Below are positions 19,263 to 30,490 of a DNA stretch of 64,000 nt, one piece after another. The notes below the pieces were generated by a model. The model saw nothing but the letters and a program-made list of their open reading frames with translations. It did no database searches and had not been told where the DNA came from. The translations under genes and the position numbers were made by a program. Location of the stretch: NCBI RefSeq assembly GCF_029392815.1, contig NZ_CP113942.1, forward strand, positions 62,001 through 126,000. The letters are read 5' to 3'. Each line of letters opens with the position of its first letter. The stretch's first letter is position 1. The stretch comes from Bifidobacterium sp. ESL0682 (GTDB taxonomy: Bacteria; Actinomycetota; Actinomycetes; Actinomycetales; Bifidobacteriaceae).

Positions 19263-19892
19263 TTATTGATTGGTCTGGCGGAAATCCTTGGGGAGCTTGG
19301 ACTGGTCGACTTTGCTCGGCAGAGTGCAGCCTTGGATATTCTTGATTTTCGAATTGAAGATCGGTGCTGATTCCTTGGGAGCCAGATCGGTGAAGGTCGA
19401 GCCGATAATCACGCTGACAACCCCGTCCTGCCTGCTGTCCATCACCAGTTTCGCGTCCGTGAAGTTGCCGTAGAGCGTGTAGGCCTGCCAGATGTTGTTC
19501 ATCCCGTAGTAGATGGTCGTCCGTTCCTCTTTGCGAGAGGAGAAGTTGCCGACGGCGGTCACGTTGAAATGGCGGTTTTCCAAAGCGTCACCGACTGCCT
19601 TGGCAAGACCGACCGATTTGGTTCCGTTGAGCACATTGACTTCGACATCGCTGTTTTGCATGTACACCGCGGGGCTTTTGTCCGGGTCGTTGGAAGCGCA
19701 GACCAGAGTTGAACCGAAATTCGTTTGGGCCTGCGGCACCCCGGCGTTGCTTTTGCCGATGGTATGGAAAAAGACGAAGAACGAGATGACCAGCGCGACG
19801 ACCATGATGGCTGCAAGCGTTGAAAACACACGCACCTGACGGTGATGCACATATTGCTTGCGTGCTTCGCGTTCATCACTAAATTGCTGCAT
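19263..19892 (-). CDS. LytR_C domain membrane protein
   Basis: 209-aa protein: short cytosolic N-terminus, one membrane helix (about 25-46, VFSTLAAIMVVALVISFFVFF), then an extracytoplasmic domain containing VEVNVLNGTKSVGLAKAVG and a FNVTAVGNF segment, typical of the LytR cell-envelope C-terminal (LytR_C) domain. There is no LCP catalytic domain, so it is a stand-alone LytR_C protein with probable envelope function. AGGAA is 6 nt before the ATG. Intact. Confidence 0.82.
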   Translation of the reverse strand: MQQFSDEREARKQYVHHRQVRVFSTLAAIMVVALVISFFVFFHTIGKSNAGVPQAQTNFGSTLVCASNDPDKSPAVYMQNSDVEVNVLNGTKSVGLAKAVGDALENRHFNVTAVGNFSSRKEERTTIYYGMNNIWQAYTLYGNFTDAKLVMDSRQDGVVSVIIGSTFTDLAPKESAPIFNSKIKNIQGCTLPSKVDQSKLPKDFRQTNQ

Positions 19893-19980
19893 TGTTCGTT
19901 CCTGTCAACCCGTGCCCGTTCCTCGTAAGCGCATAAAATTCATTTGACGCGCAGAAAGTTTGGCGAAATATCGACGTTTT

Positions 19981-19998
19981 CACTCTACCGTGAGAGTG
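19981..19998. other. Short inverted repeat between lytR_C and rsmA
   Basis: CACTCT-accgtg-AGAGTG in the 253-bp gap 19893-20145. It could act in transcription of the LytR_C gene or in termination after rsmA; nothing else stands out in the gap. Confidence 0.3.
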
Positions 19999-20145
19999 TG
20001 ACGCGCGAAACGGTGCCGAGCCGCGCGGCGAAGTCTGGTGTCGGAGCCGTTGTCAAAGTCTATTTTGCCTATCTTTTATCCATCTGCCCCATACGTTTTT
20101 CGGTTCGGACGGCCTTCAAATGCGCGATAGTGCAGCTAGTGTATG

Positions 20146-21214
20146 TCAGCTTTCCACAGCAGCGTCTAGCGCAACGAATTCGTTAATGGTGAGGGTCTCG
20201 CCGCGTCTCGTTGGATCGATGCCGGCGGCTGCGAACGCTTCATCTGGTACCAGTTTTTTCAAGGCTGCATGCAAAGTTTTGCGGCGTTGGCCGAAAGCGG
20301 CGTCAATGAGCTGGAATGCCTTCTGCCGATTGGCTTTTGAGGCTATATTGTGTCCGTCGCTTTCTTCGGCGTAACGCGTAAACGAAACCAGCGCAGAATC
20401 GACGTTCGGTGCAGGCCAGAAAACGTTGCGGCCGACAAGCCCGACGCGTTCGGCGCGGCCATACCACGCCAGTTTCACACTCGGGGTGCCGTAGATCTTG
20501 GAACCCGGTTTAGCCGCGAGCCGGTCGGCCACTTCTTTTGCACCATCACGAGGAAATGATCGAGGTTCTCAAATCGTTCGAGCAGTGTCAGCAATATCGG
20601 TGTCGCCACGTTATATGGCGGCAGTCGGAAACGAGTGTAAAAGAGTTGTTGGATGCAGTCGCGGATGGTGTCGCATTATCGTTCGCGGTATCTGCGCGGG
20701 AATTTTCCTTGGCTTCTGTAGACAAGACGTTATCGTTGCCGTTGCTCGCCGCGGTCCTGTTCGGAGCAAATTCTGGCAGAGTCTCAGGACTCAGGCTCAT
20801 CGCGTCAGCATTGATGACCGTAAGACGATCGACCGCTTCTGGCATAAATTCGGCCACGGTCTCAGGAAGCCGTGCCGCCAGCGCCGGATCGATTTCTACT
20901 GCGGTAACGGCAGCTCCGGTTTCCAGCAATGCCAAGGTAAGCGATCCCAGCCCCGGCCCGACTTCAAGCACGCGGGTGTCAGCGGTTACTCCGGCCTCGC
21001 GCACAATGCGCCGCACAGTTCCGGGGTCGATGACAAAGTTCTGCCCGAATTTCTTGGTTGGGCTAATCCCAGCCTCGGCCGCAATCCGCCGGATATCCGC
21101 TGCCCCCAGTAGGTGGCCTGTGTGTGCTGTTTCAGTTGATGTGGCTTTTATCGTGTCTTCCATTTCCTGTGCCCCGGCTTCGGCCGGCATGTTCCTCGAT
21201 GCTCGCTCGTTCAT
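20146..21214 (-). CDS. rsmA: 16S rRNA dimethyladenosine transferase RsmA (KsgA), two frameshifts
   Basis: Dimethylates two adjacent adenines in the 3' helix of 16S r[13 protein letters not shown] and the SAM-binding [12 protein letters not shown] (about 82-93) are clear, followed by VEIDPALA and INADAM. A low-complexity insertion of roughly 45 Asn/Thr/Ala-rich residues separates this from the catalytic motif, which after repair reads [13 protein letters not shown] instead of the usual NLPYN. The frame breaks near 20620-20627 and 20531-20539; inserting one base at each yields [20 protein letters not shown] and then the C-terminal rRNA-binding half ([16 protein letters not shown]). It is 61 nt downstream of rpfB on the same strand, a conserved actinobacterial order. 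Confidence 0.87.
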
Positions 21215-21275
21215 GCTTTTAACATACCCTCAGCTCACGAGTCATGGATTTCTGCCGTCCCGGTAATCATGCGTA

Positions 21276-22816
21276 TCAGTAGCTGCCGGTTTGTTGCCAG
21301 TGGCGCCAAGCTCCTGTTGGGCTGCCGTACTTGTTGTGAATGTAGTTCAGGCCCCAGTCGATTTGGGTTCCGGCGTTGTCCAGCCAATCGTTGCCTAAAT
21401 CGGCCATCTTGCGGCCGGGATATGACTGCGGGATGCCATAGGCGTTGTTGTATGGATCGTCGCGGCCGTTATTGTAGTACTGTGCATTCCAGCGCCAGCC
21501 AGATTCCTTGTTCCATATGTTGATGAGCGGTTGGCAATCCCCTTGGCCCCAGCCCCAGCCGCTATGCTGCATCACCATTGCGCAGGCGTAGGTCTGTGCC
21601 ACTGTTGCGGAAGCGTGCCACAAACCGTTATGCCCAGGCGTTGAAGGTGCGGGGGCCGGAGCCGGTGCAGGGCTCGGCTGTTGCGGGGTCTGCGGTTGCT
21701 GAGGCTGTTGTGGTTGCTGGCTGGGTTGTTGCGCAGGAACGGAAGGCGTGCTCGGCTGACTGGGCTGCTGTGGTTGTGAGGGCGTTGAAGGAGCTGGCAC
21801 AGACGAAGTTGAATTGTCATTCGAGTTGTCGTCTTTGCCGGAATCGTTATTGCTGCTCGACCCGTTGTCTGTACCTGTTCCGGTGTCACTGCCGTTATCG
21901 TTGCCGTTGCCGCCCGAAGGCGCGGGCGTGGTGGGTGTGCTGGGTGCAGCAGGGGCTGCCGGTGCGGCCGGGCCGACGGCCACAACTTGGTCGAGTGCTG
22001 CTTGTGTGACGGTTTCGGACTTAAGCGTCGAGCTTTCGGCCTGACCGTCGACGTAGGTGACGTCATAAACCTGCTGTTTGTTGCCGTTCTGGCCAGCCTG
22101 GCGAATCTCGGTCTGGCCGGGTTGCAGGTTTGAATCGACCACCGTGCGCGTAGAGAAGGGCAGACTGACGTCCTTCGTCTCCTGGCCGTGGGTGACGCGC
22201 TGGACGCGCAGGATGGTCTGCCCGTTTTCCTCGCTGACGCTGACACGATCGTCCTTACCGATGGTGATGTTCTTGGAATCGAGAATCGAGGCAGCCGTAA
22301 GCTTGCCGTTGGGCGCGACGGAGGTCTTGCCGTCGGCAATCACCGTGACCGGGCCGTCCTTGTTGATGACGAACCCGCCGGTGAGCTGGTTGTAGACGTT
22401 GCCGACGTTGACCGATACCTTTGCGGCGTTCTTGTCGTTCGCTTTGAAGAAGCCGAGCAGCTGGTCGGCGCTGGTGGCGTAGGTCCAGAAAGGCACTTCC
22501 TGGCCTTCGATGTTGATGGTGGTTTGATAGGCGCTGCGCACGGTGACCACGTCGTGGTCCTTCAGCCCAGCCCTGTCGTCGGTGGAGTCGATGAAATCGT
22601 GAGATTTGGTTTTGACGCCTGCTCTTGAAGCAGTCTGGGCACGCTCGTTGCATAGGTGACGACGGTTTTGGTCTCGCCGTTAACGGTCAGTGCCACCGTT
22701 TTCCTAGCCGTAACTGCAAACATACCGACGCTGGCGAGCGTCACCGCCGCCGCACAAATCGCCACGCGAATTCTACGCAACGTCACAAAGCGTCGCGGAG
22801 TCCATCGACGTGCCAT
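21276..22816 (-). CDS. rpfB: RpfB-like G5-domain protein with lytic transglycosylase-like C-terminus, frameshifted near 22618
   Basis: Secreted peptidoglycan-remodelling protein, about 513 residues. A basic N-terminus and membrane/signal helix (IRVAICAAAVTLASVGMFA) lead into DUF348 ubiquitin-like repeats (VALTVNGETKTVVTYATS; later TINIEGQEVPFWTYATSA), a G5 domain (TILRVQRVTHGQETKDVSLP), a Pro/Gln/Ser-rich linker, and a C-terminal domain (CQPLINIWNKESGWRWNA) resembling soluble lytic transglycosylases, with the glutamate in NKESGW as the likely catalyst. The frame breaks at 22615-22622; adding one G (CAGGC to CAGGGC) joins QEQ to GVKTKSHDFIDS. Homologues cleave peptidoglycan and promote growth resumption. 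Followed by rsmA. Confidence 0.82.
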
Positions 22817-23362
22817 CCAAGCCCCCTGAAGAAATGTTCAGGCATGTTTTGCATGCCTAGCCTTGCTATCTGCCGTCCAGTCTAGCGGCTTCACCTTAAA
22901 GGCTGCAATACGGAAAGAAAATATGGAGTCAAGATTTTGCAAAGACGATACAGGATTACAGTTTGCATGATATGAGAACGGCCAAGGTATTTGATTGCCT
23001 CGATGCAATTCCGGCAAAAGCCATGAATAAAAGATAAGAGGGAACAGGGGCGGGAGAGAAGGGGATGTTCCCGCCCCTAAAGGACGAAGCAAATTGGGGG
23101 AAGTTTCGCCCTTGGACGTTGTCTCCATCCAGAAGACAACGCTAACTTACTCGAGCTAAGAGTAAGACCAGCTCCCCTTTCACGCTGGAAATGCGGCAAC
23201 CAACATGCCCGGTCGCCACAACGCACGCAACCCACTCTCGTGGGCCACTGTTATCACTACAAACTACATAACGATCAAAGCATATTGCCTGCCTTAATCG
23301 CGAACACAGCACTACTAATTGCTGCTTGTTTCTCTCCGTCTCACCGCTTCATTGCTCCGGTG
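22817..23362. other. Long leader/intergenic region between tRNA-Thr and rpfB
   Basis: No coding sequence supported. It has a strong 10-bp hairpin at 23047-23079 (AGGGGCGGGA with TCCCGCCCCT) and a second inverted repeat near 23125-23147 (GTTGTCT with AGACAAC). On the minus strand both would lie in the 5' leader of rpfB. I looked for the conserved blocks of the ydaO (cyclic di-AMP) riboswitch, known upstream of some actinobacterial rpf genes, and did not find them. Confidence 0.4.
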
Positions 23363-23436
23363 AGCCTCCTGTCGGGATCGAACCGACGACCTGCCGCTTA
23401 CAAGGCGGCTGCTCTGGCCATCTGAGCTAAGGAGGC
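23363..23436 (-). tRNA. tRNA-Thr (anticodon UGU)
   Basis: Cloverleaf on the minus strand: acceptor GCCTCCT with AGGAGGC, D-arm GCTC...GAGC-like, anticodon arm GCCGC-CTTGTAA-GCGGC giving UGU, T-arm GTCGG-TTCGATC-CCGAC. CCA is not encoded as a full triplet in the mature end (CACC follows). Confidence 0.93.
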
Positions 23437-23540
23437 GTTGGCTTCCTATCGTATCCGACAGAAACCAGACAGAGCATTACTTTAACAGTAAGGCTCGATT
23501 AGGCAGACATGTTGCGGGTCAATTCGACGCTGAGGAAATG

Positions 23541-23582
23541 AAAAACCGGCGGGCAGATACTCGCTGTATCTGCCCGCCGGAT
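23541..23582 (-). terminator. Rho-independent terminator after the DsbA-like gene
   Basis: 15-bp perfect stem (23546-23560 with 23566-23580), 5-nt loop, followed on the minus strand by a run of five T. The inner part GGGCAGATAC-N5-GTATCTGCCC resembles terminators at 30339 and 41426. Confidence 0.85.
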
Positions 23583-23619
23583 TGCATCAGGGATATACCG
23601 AATGCTCGTGGCTCCGTGA

Positions 23620-24590
23620 CTACTGCAAGGACTCAGGCGCTCCCGCGCTGCCGATCTTCGGCAGCACACCCTTCTGGCCGACTTGGGATTCCTTGAGGCC
23701 CAGCGATTTCAGTAGGGCTTGCTGCTGAGGAAGTCGCAGCTGGGAGATTTCGGTCTGGTCGATGAGCGTGCCGTTGATGGTGACAGCAGGCGTGCTCATA
23801 CTGCCCTTGTTCTGTCCGGACTGGTTCTGCAGCTCGGGGCGGCTGACCGTGTAATTGTAAACGGCCGTAAGCCACTTGTTGTACTGACCGTCGAACGCCT
23901 TGTCGATGACCGCTTCGGGGACACCGGCCTTAAGCGCCTGTGCCTTGATCTTGTCGTTGCCGGTCGCCTTGTAATCCGGGCCTTCGGAGGGCTGGTAGTC
24001 CTCGCTGTAAAGGTTGCTGACGAAATTCATCAGGTGTTCGGTGTTCGGGTCGTTGCTGGCGACATAGAGAATGGCGCCAGAGGCACGGGTGGAGTACTGG
24101 TCGGTGGAATCCTGATCGAGGAAGTTCATGGGGTGGTAGACCAGGTTGATCTGGCCGGCGTTGACCATTTTGTCAAGGTCTCCGTCGATCTGGCGGTGCA
24201 GTGAACCGCAACCGGGGCACAGCGGATCCATGTAGATCTCGACCGTAGGCGCCTTGTCGACCTTCTTGCCGTAGCCATCCTTGAAATGAGGATGCCGCCC
24301 TTCTTATCGGCGACGGTGGGCTTGACCTTTACCTTCTGCAAGGCGCTGTATGAAGCATCAGGCGTTACCTTCTTCGCTTCCGACTTCTTATGGATGGAGC
24401 GGAGCGAGACGATGGCGATGACGGCAACGAGCACCACGATGACGGCGACGACAATGCCTCCGATAATGGTCTGCTGCTTGCGTTCCTTGGCGGCGGCTTC
24501 CGCCTGCGCGCGTTCCAGCGCCTCTTGCTCGGCCTGGCGCCTAGCCCGGGCCTTACGTTTCTGCGACTTGTTAGTGCTCTGTTGTGCCAT
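23620..24590 (-). CDS. DsbA-like thioredoxin-fold membrane protein, frameshifted near 24281
   Basis: About 323 residues. A basic, Ala/Glu-rich cytosolic N-terminus (coiled-coil-like, about 1-40) precedes one membrane helix (TIIGGIVVAVIVVLVAVIAIV) and an extracytoplasmic thioredoxin-fold domain with MDPLCPGCGSLH (a CPGC redox centre) and TPAVTINGTLID, the cis-proline loop. It should form or reshuffle disulfides in exported proteins. The frame breaks at 24279-24284; adding one A (TCAAGG to TCAAAGG) gives ISKDGYGKKVDKAPTVEIYMDP. The start at 24590 has GAAGG about 4 nt upstream. Terminated by the hairpin at 23541. Confidence 0.87.
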
Positions 24591-24677
24591 ATGTCCTTCT
24601 TTGTGGTTACCTCGTAGCCGAGTGTCGTCAAACCTCAATACTTACGCGGTTTGAGCGGCCAAAGCAACAAGTTACTC

Positions 24678-24688
24678 AAAAAAAAAAA
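24678..24688. repeat. A11/T11 homopolymer flanked by ACTC/GAGT
   Basis: ACTC + 11 A + TGAGT. On the minus strand it is a T11 run 70 nt past the kinase stop and may aid termination. Its length is unreliable in most sequencing chemistries. Confidence 0.4.
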
Positions 24689-24760
24689 TGAGTGCTCTCT
24701 TATTTTGCTCGTATGGGTAGATGAATCTCCGAGAGCTGAGGGTGGCGATATTGCGAAAAG

Positions 24761-27021
24761 TCAGAGTTGTGGGTTGGGCAGAGGAATCCAATCGATTTGA
24801 TGATTCGTAAGTATCAAGGTGAGAGCAGCCACCGTGACGATAAGCCATGTAATTAGTAGGATCCAGTGCCAAGTCGAATGACGCTTGGATTTGACGGTTT
24901 CTTTGGTGTCGGTGTCTTCTTCGTCGTTCGGTTCGCTGATTTGGGAGCCGCCGTATTCGCCGTTTGGTGACGGGACGGTTGCGGCGGTCGCCCTGTTGGT
25001 AGCGGCGTCCGAACCGGTGCCGGATTTGGGTTTTGAGCCGCGCAGCTTTGCCAGCGCCGATGTCCAGCAATGTCGTTTTCGGGCCAAAGACGGCGATGAT
25101 CCAAGCTGCGGCCATGAATATCGCGAGCAGGAGGCTCGAATATGAGAGAGAAAGATCGGCCGATAGGGGAAGCGGGATGTGCCACGAGCCGATGGTCAAC
25201 TCGACCATTCGTGTGGGCAGGCCAGAGACGAGGCTGACCACGACTGGCCCCACACTGGCGATAAGTGCCATGATCAACGTTCTGGGAATGGTGAAAACTA
25301 AGGCTTTGAGGATATGCCATGGCAGGCTGGCCAAGCGCAAAAATATGTCGCCTCGCTTGCGGACGCCACCGTGCTTGGCCTCGCGCTCCAGCTGAGCCTC
25401 TTCGCTGTATCCAACCGCAAGCAAAAGCCACAGAAGGGCAGCGGCGCAACAGATGGAGACCATCGGGGCTGCGGCCGAAAGCAGCGCTAGCGGAATTGCT
25501 GCCAGCCATAGCAACAGCGTCGAACGTGAAATCAGTTTGTCACGTCTGACGCTCGCTGGGTTCATCGGCGGTGCTGGCGGTTGAAGGGGCACGTTCGGTT
25601 GCGCGTTTTGGTCATATGGATAAGGCGCGTAAGGTGCCGGTTGCATCTGTTGGCCTAAGGAAGCCTGCTGCGTCTGCGCTTCCGGCGCGACCGTAAGCGG
25701 CATGGTACCGTCTTCGCCCTGCTCGGCGGCTCGTAGATTCGCGGCGGGAAGCGCTGACGTCGGCTCTGGGCTTTGCGCTATCGCGGCAGTTGCGGAGTTT
25801 GACACTAATGGCATCGCCCTCGTGGAACCGCGCAACTGGCGGCTTTGTGGGGTCATTGGCTCTGTGGCGAGGTCGTCGTTTTCGGATTGGTCAGTATCAA
25901 CTGGCGCCTCAGACGTAGGAACAACATCGTCTGTCCATGCGGTTCGAGGATTACTGGCTGCTCGGTCCGGGGAGCCGAGTCAGGCTGAGGCGTTTGGCCA
26001 AAAGGGGGCACCACCCCTTGGATGTTGCCGTTATCTTCATCGTCCAGCTCGCCGCTTTCGAACGGATTCAGGGCATCAAGTGTGATGGCTTGCAGCAGCT
26101 GATCGGGGCTGCAACGTTTCGCGGGGTCGGGGTTGAGCGCGCTACGCAGCGCCTCGACCGTATTGGGTGGGAGGCCGGCGAGATTCGCGTTGCCGCTCGC
26201 CTCACGTTCGAGCACGGCCATCATTGGCTTGCTGCCGAAAACAGGCCGGCCAGTAGCGGCGAAGGCGATAACGCTGGCCAGCGACCACCAGTCGGTGGCC
26301 TCGTTGCTCTCCGCTCCGTCGATGATTTCTGGAGCGATGAAACCTGGCGTGCCCATCACCAGACCGGTTCGCGTGACGTGGCTTTCGCCCTCCGTCATCG
26401 CAATGCCAAAGTCCACCAGAACCGGGCCTGACGCCGAAATCATGACGTTGGTGGGTTTGATGTCGCGATGGATGATGCCTTGCGCGTGCACCGCCCGCAC
26501 GGCGTCGATGAGTTTGGAAGCGAGGCGTTGCAAATCGTTGCCGACGTACCGACCGTTTGCCGCCACGTCATCCCGCAGATTCTTGCCTTCGATCAGTTCT
26601 GTGACAATGAAGGCGAGGGAATCATCAGTTCCATATCGACGATGGCGCAGACTCCGGGATGGTGCACCTTGCGCATGGCCACCGCCTCGCGTCGCATGCG
26701 CTCGCGGGCCGTAACGTGCGGGTCGCGGCTGTGATGATGAGTTGTATTATCGGCGTCTGCATCGTTGCCGTTGTAAGCGTCCGCATTGCCATAGTCCCCG
26801 GGATTGCCGTCTGATGACATTTCCGTGTTTTGGTAATTCTGCTCGTCGGTTTCGCTGTCGTCCTTGAGCGAATCCCGTAAAATCTTCATGGCGTAAATCT
26901 GCCCACCGTCGTCGCGCACGCGCCAGACCGAGCCCATCGCGCCGCCGCCCAGCCGTGAGATCAGCGTGTATCCGCCGACGATCTCTCCAGGTTCCAAATC
27001 CAACGCGTTCAAGTCGCTCAT
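24761..27021 (-). CDS. Ser/Thr protein kinase with polytopic membrane C-terminus, three frameshifts
   Basis: Hanks-type kinase, about 753 residues when repaired. N-terminal catalytic domain: glycine loop LGGGAMGSVW, lysine in YAMKIL, an acidic Asn/Asp-rich insertion, HRDIKPTN, DFGIA, and MGTPGFIAPE, so it should be active, unlike the pseudokinase at 8919. A Pro/Gln-rich linker leads to four or more membrane helices and a basic cytosolic loop, then a final helix (WHWILLITWLIVTVAALTLIL). No PASTA repeats. Breaks: 26625-26632 (one T missing restores ELDDSLAFIVTEL), 25953-25963 and 25040-25052. Start ATG at 27021; no strong ribosome site. Divergent from the first GH3 gene. Confidence 0.82.
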
Positions 27022-27121
27022 GACTTTAATACTACCTAGATAGGCGGAGTGTGTGGCCTCGCAGTCATTTTGAAAGCAATGGTTGGCAATAGGCGTGAGA
27101 TATCGGCGGTTATTGCACTTA

Positions 27122-27158
27122 TGTAGCAAGCTATGCAAATTATGCATAGTAAGCTACA
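27122..27158. promoter_or_regulatory. 37-bp interrupted dyad between the kinase and GH3 genes
   Basis: TGTAGC-aag-CTATGCA-aatta-TGCATAG-taa-GCTACA: 13 paired positions of perfect symmetry with one internal mismatched triplet. It is in the divergent intergenic region, 180 bp before the GH3 start. An operator for a dimeric regulator or an RNA hairpin are both possible. A short direct repeat TATCGGCGGTT lies on both sides (about 27101 and 27167). Confidence 0.45.
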
Positions 27159-27338
27159 GAATAAGTATCGGCGGTTGAGCGTGTACCGGCTAGACGCACA
27201 ATGGTGATGAGTCTGAAGCGTAGGAAGCTACATTTCTGTCGTTGGCAGCAAAGACGGCTTGATGGTCATGTAACTCCATTTGGCAAAGTTGTCGAAGCGA
27301 TGCGCTTCATACAAGGATGAACAAAGGAGAGACTCGAC

Positions 27339-30285
27339 ATGCTGCAAATCAACATGGCTGATGTCATCAATGTCCTGAAATCGCTGGTGCCCTATCTTGT
27401 GGTCGTCGGCGTGATCTTGGTGTTGGCGATTGTCATCAGCGTCGCAGTCAATAAAAAGTCGGTGCAGAATACGGCGGTGCGCAAACTGGTGCGCAGCGAG
27501 ACCTGGCTGGTGGTCCTGGTGGCCATGGTCGTGGCGGTTTCGATGATGCTGACCGGCCCGGTGCAGACGCTGCTCAACAACGCAACGGCGCAGAAGCACG
27601 AACTGTCGCAAGGCACCGTGGACCATGCCAACAAGTTGGCGGCGAAGGTACAGACTGAAGCGGTCACGATGCTGCAGAACGACAGCGACAATCTGCCGTT
27701 GAAGAGCAAGAAGGTCAACGTGTTCGGCTGGGCTTCGACCAATCCGATTTACGGCGGTTCCGGCTCGGGTTCCATCTCCGCGCAGTATCCGAAGGTTTCG
27801 ATGCTGCAGGGCATGAAGAACGCCGGCATCCAGACCAACACGCAGCTTTCGAAGCTGTATACCAACTATCGCAAGACCCGTCCCGAGTTCAACATCTTCA
27901 AGGCGGATTGGACGCTTCCCGAAGTGCCGGCCAACCAATATTCCAGCGACGTGATTAGCGGTGCCAAGAAGTTCTCCGATCAGGCCGTCGTGGTCATCTC
28001 CCGCATGAGCGGCGAGGGCGTCGACCTGCCGACGGATATGAAGAAGCCCGGCACGATCTACCAGGACAATTCCAAGAGCTATCAGGATTTCCAGAGCGGA
28101 CAGTCCTACCTGCAGCTGAGCAAGACCGAGCAGGACATGCTCGACATGGTGACCAAGAACTTCCAGAATGTCACTTTGGTCTACAACGGCGCGAATACCT
28201 TGCAGTTCGATTTCCTGAGCAAGTACCCGCAGATCAAGTCCGTGCTGTGGTGCCCGCCCGCCGGCCAGACTGGTTTCACGGCCCTCGGCCAGGTGCTGAG
28301 CGGCGAGGTCAACCCCTCCGGCCGCACATCCGACACGTTCCTCAAGGATCTCAAGAAGGCCAATAACTACAACAACTTCGGCGATTTCAAATACAGCAAT
28401 GTTGACGAATTCGCACAAACCGTGCCGAGCCCGATGGGTGGCACCTCGACCGTCAAACCGACGTTCGTGAACTATTCCGAAGGCATCTATCTGGGCTACA
28501 AGTTCTATGAGACCGCCGCCAAAGAAGGTCTCATCAACTACAACGACGTCGTCCAATATCCGTTCGGTTATGGCCTGAGCTACACGAAGTTCAAACAGTC
28601 GATGGGCCCGATTTCCGATTCCGGCGACAAGGTGAGCTTCGATGTCACGGTCAAGAACACCGGCAACAAGGCCGGCAAGGACGTTGTTGAGACCTATTAC
28701 AACCCGCCGTACACCAACGGTGGCATCGAAAAGGCTTCCGCCAACCTCGTGGCGCTCGAGAAGACCAAGCTGATCAAGCCCCACGAGTCGCAGAAGGTGA
28801 GGATTTCCTTCAAGAAGTCCGACATGGCTTCCTACGATTCCAAAGGTGCGAAGGCCTACGTGCTGGAGAAAGGCGATTATGATGTCTCCATCAACGCTGA
28901 CTCTCACACGGTTCTCGACCATGCGCCGGTGAATATCGCCTCGACCGTCGCCTACAACTCCAAGAACAACACGCACAGCGGCGACAAGACCCCGGCCACC
29001 AACCGCTTCGACGACACCGCCGGCGATGTGACCTACCTGTCCCGCGCCAACCACTTTGCGAACTATTCGCAGGCCACCGCAGCCCCGGCAAGCCTGGAGA
29101 TGAGCAACAAGGTGAAGTCCGAGTTCGTCAGGTCAACAACGGCAACTACAAGCCGACTGATCACGACAATGCCAATGACAAGATGCCGACCACGGGTGCG
29201 AAGAACAACGTGCGCTTGGCCGATCTGCGTGGCAAGTCCTATGACGATCCGGAGTGGAACAAGCTGCTCGATGAGATGACCTTCAAGGACATGGATAACC
29301 TGATCGCCAACGGCGGTTACGGCACTCCTGCCGTGAAGTCCATCGGCAAGGTCCAGGTCTCCGACGCCGACGGCCCCGCAGCGCTCAACAACATCTTCAC
29401 CAAGGTCGGTTCCATCGGCTTCCCCTCCACCACGTCGTTCGCGTGCACTTGGAGCAGGGACCTCAACCGCCAGTTCGGCGAGATGATCGGCGACATGGCG
29501 CATGACATGCACGTGGACGGCTGGTACGCCCCGGGCATGGATATGCATCGCAGCGCCTTCTCGGGCCGCAACTTCGAGTACTTCTCGGAGGATGGCGAAC
29601 TCGCCGGAGTCATGGCCGCAAGCCAGATTCAGGGCGCCAAGTCCAAGGGTGTCTACGCGTTCATGAAGCAGTTCGCGCTGAACGATCAGGAAACTAACCG
29701 CACCAGCATGCTCTGCACATGGGTCAACGAGCAGGCGCTGCGCGAGGTCTACCTCAAGCCGTTCGAGATCAGTGTCAAGACTGGCGGCACCACTGCCGCG
29801 ATGAGCGCGCTCAACTATGTCGGCCCGGTGTATTCGGGTGCAAGCTCCGCGTTGCTGAAGAGCGTCCTGCGCGATGAATGGGGCTTCCACGGCTTCGTCA
29901 TCACCGATTACTTCGGCGGTTTCGGCTACCAGAACGCTGACCAGATCATCCGCGCGGGCGGCGATACGATGCTCGCCACCACCAAGGTGACCAACAACGT
30001 CACCGACCATTCGGCCACCTCGGTGATCGCAATGCGTCAGGCTTCGAAGAACATGCTCTACACCGTCGCCAACAGCTGGGTCTACCAGAATGGCGAGCCC
30101 AAGGAGCCTACTCCGATCTGGCGTACGGCCAGTATGTGGTCTGGGTTGTCGCCGCGATTGCGGTCGCCGGACTTGAGGTCATCACCATCATGCGCTACAT
30201 GCGTCGCCGCAAGGAGGCCACGGTCAAGGTCGTGTCGGGAGCGGATGCCGATGCGGGCGATGATACCGATGCCGACCAGCAATGA
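27339..30285 (+). CDS. Membrane-tethered, domain-reversed GH3 glycosidase A, two frameshifts
   Basis: About 982 residues. Two N-terminal helices (about 14-38 and 54-73, separated by a basic loop) and one C-terminal helix with a basic tail (RYMRRRKEATVKV) place the catalytic parts outside by the positive-inside rule. The GH3 domains are in reversed order: the (alpha/beta)6 domain first, with the acid/base candidate E226 in RMSGEGVDLP; then an Fn3-like module (YPFGYGLSYTKF, VKNTGNKAGKDVVE); then the beta/alpha barrel with the nucleophile aspartate in FVITDYF (about 856). Breaks at 29126-29131 and 30123-30129 are each fixed by one added base. GGAGAG precedes the ATG. Probably a beta-glucosidase; the substrate is unknown. 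Confidence 0.85.
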
Positions 30286-30338
30286 CCAGTGATGGGCGAA
30301 TATAACTGAACACCAACACCATATAACTGAATATCAAA

Positions 30339-30387
30339 GCGGCGGCCCGGCGATACTTTGTGTATCTGCCGGGCCGCCGCTTTTTAT
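30339..30387 (+). terminator. Strong rho-independent terminator after GH3-A
   Basis: GC-rich 13-bp stem (30339-30351 with 30368-30380) extended by GATAC/GTATC around a 5-nt loop and followed by TTTTTATTT. It also faces the end of the convergent GH2 gene. Confidence 0.9.
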
Positions 30388-30490
30388 TTGAATGATGAAG
30401 TCAGCTGTATGGTTGCCGGCAGCCTGTTTGGGCGTGGGGGCTGAAACGGTTCAGATGGTTGAATATCTTGATATTGATACGAATGGGCTG

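Noticed and set aside
22838..23128. 96-codon minus-strand ORF upstream of rpfB
   Set aside because: Composition is odd (Pro/Leu/Ser), it covers the GC-rich hairpin, no ribosome site; treated as leader.
27228..29054. 608-codon minus-strand ORF opposite GH3-A
   Set aside because: It is the antisense shadow of GH3-A, rich in H/V/L/G with no recognisable domain; the plus-strand frame has the full GH3 motifs and ribosome site.
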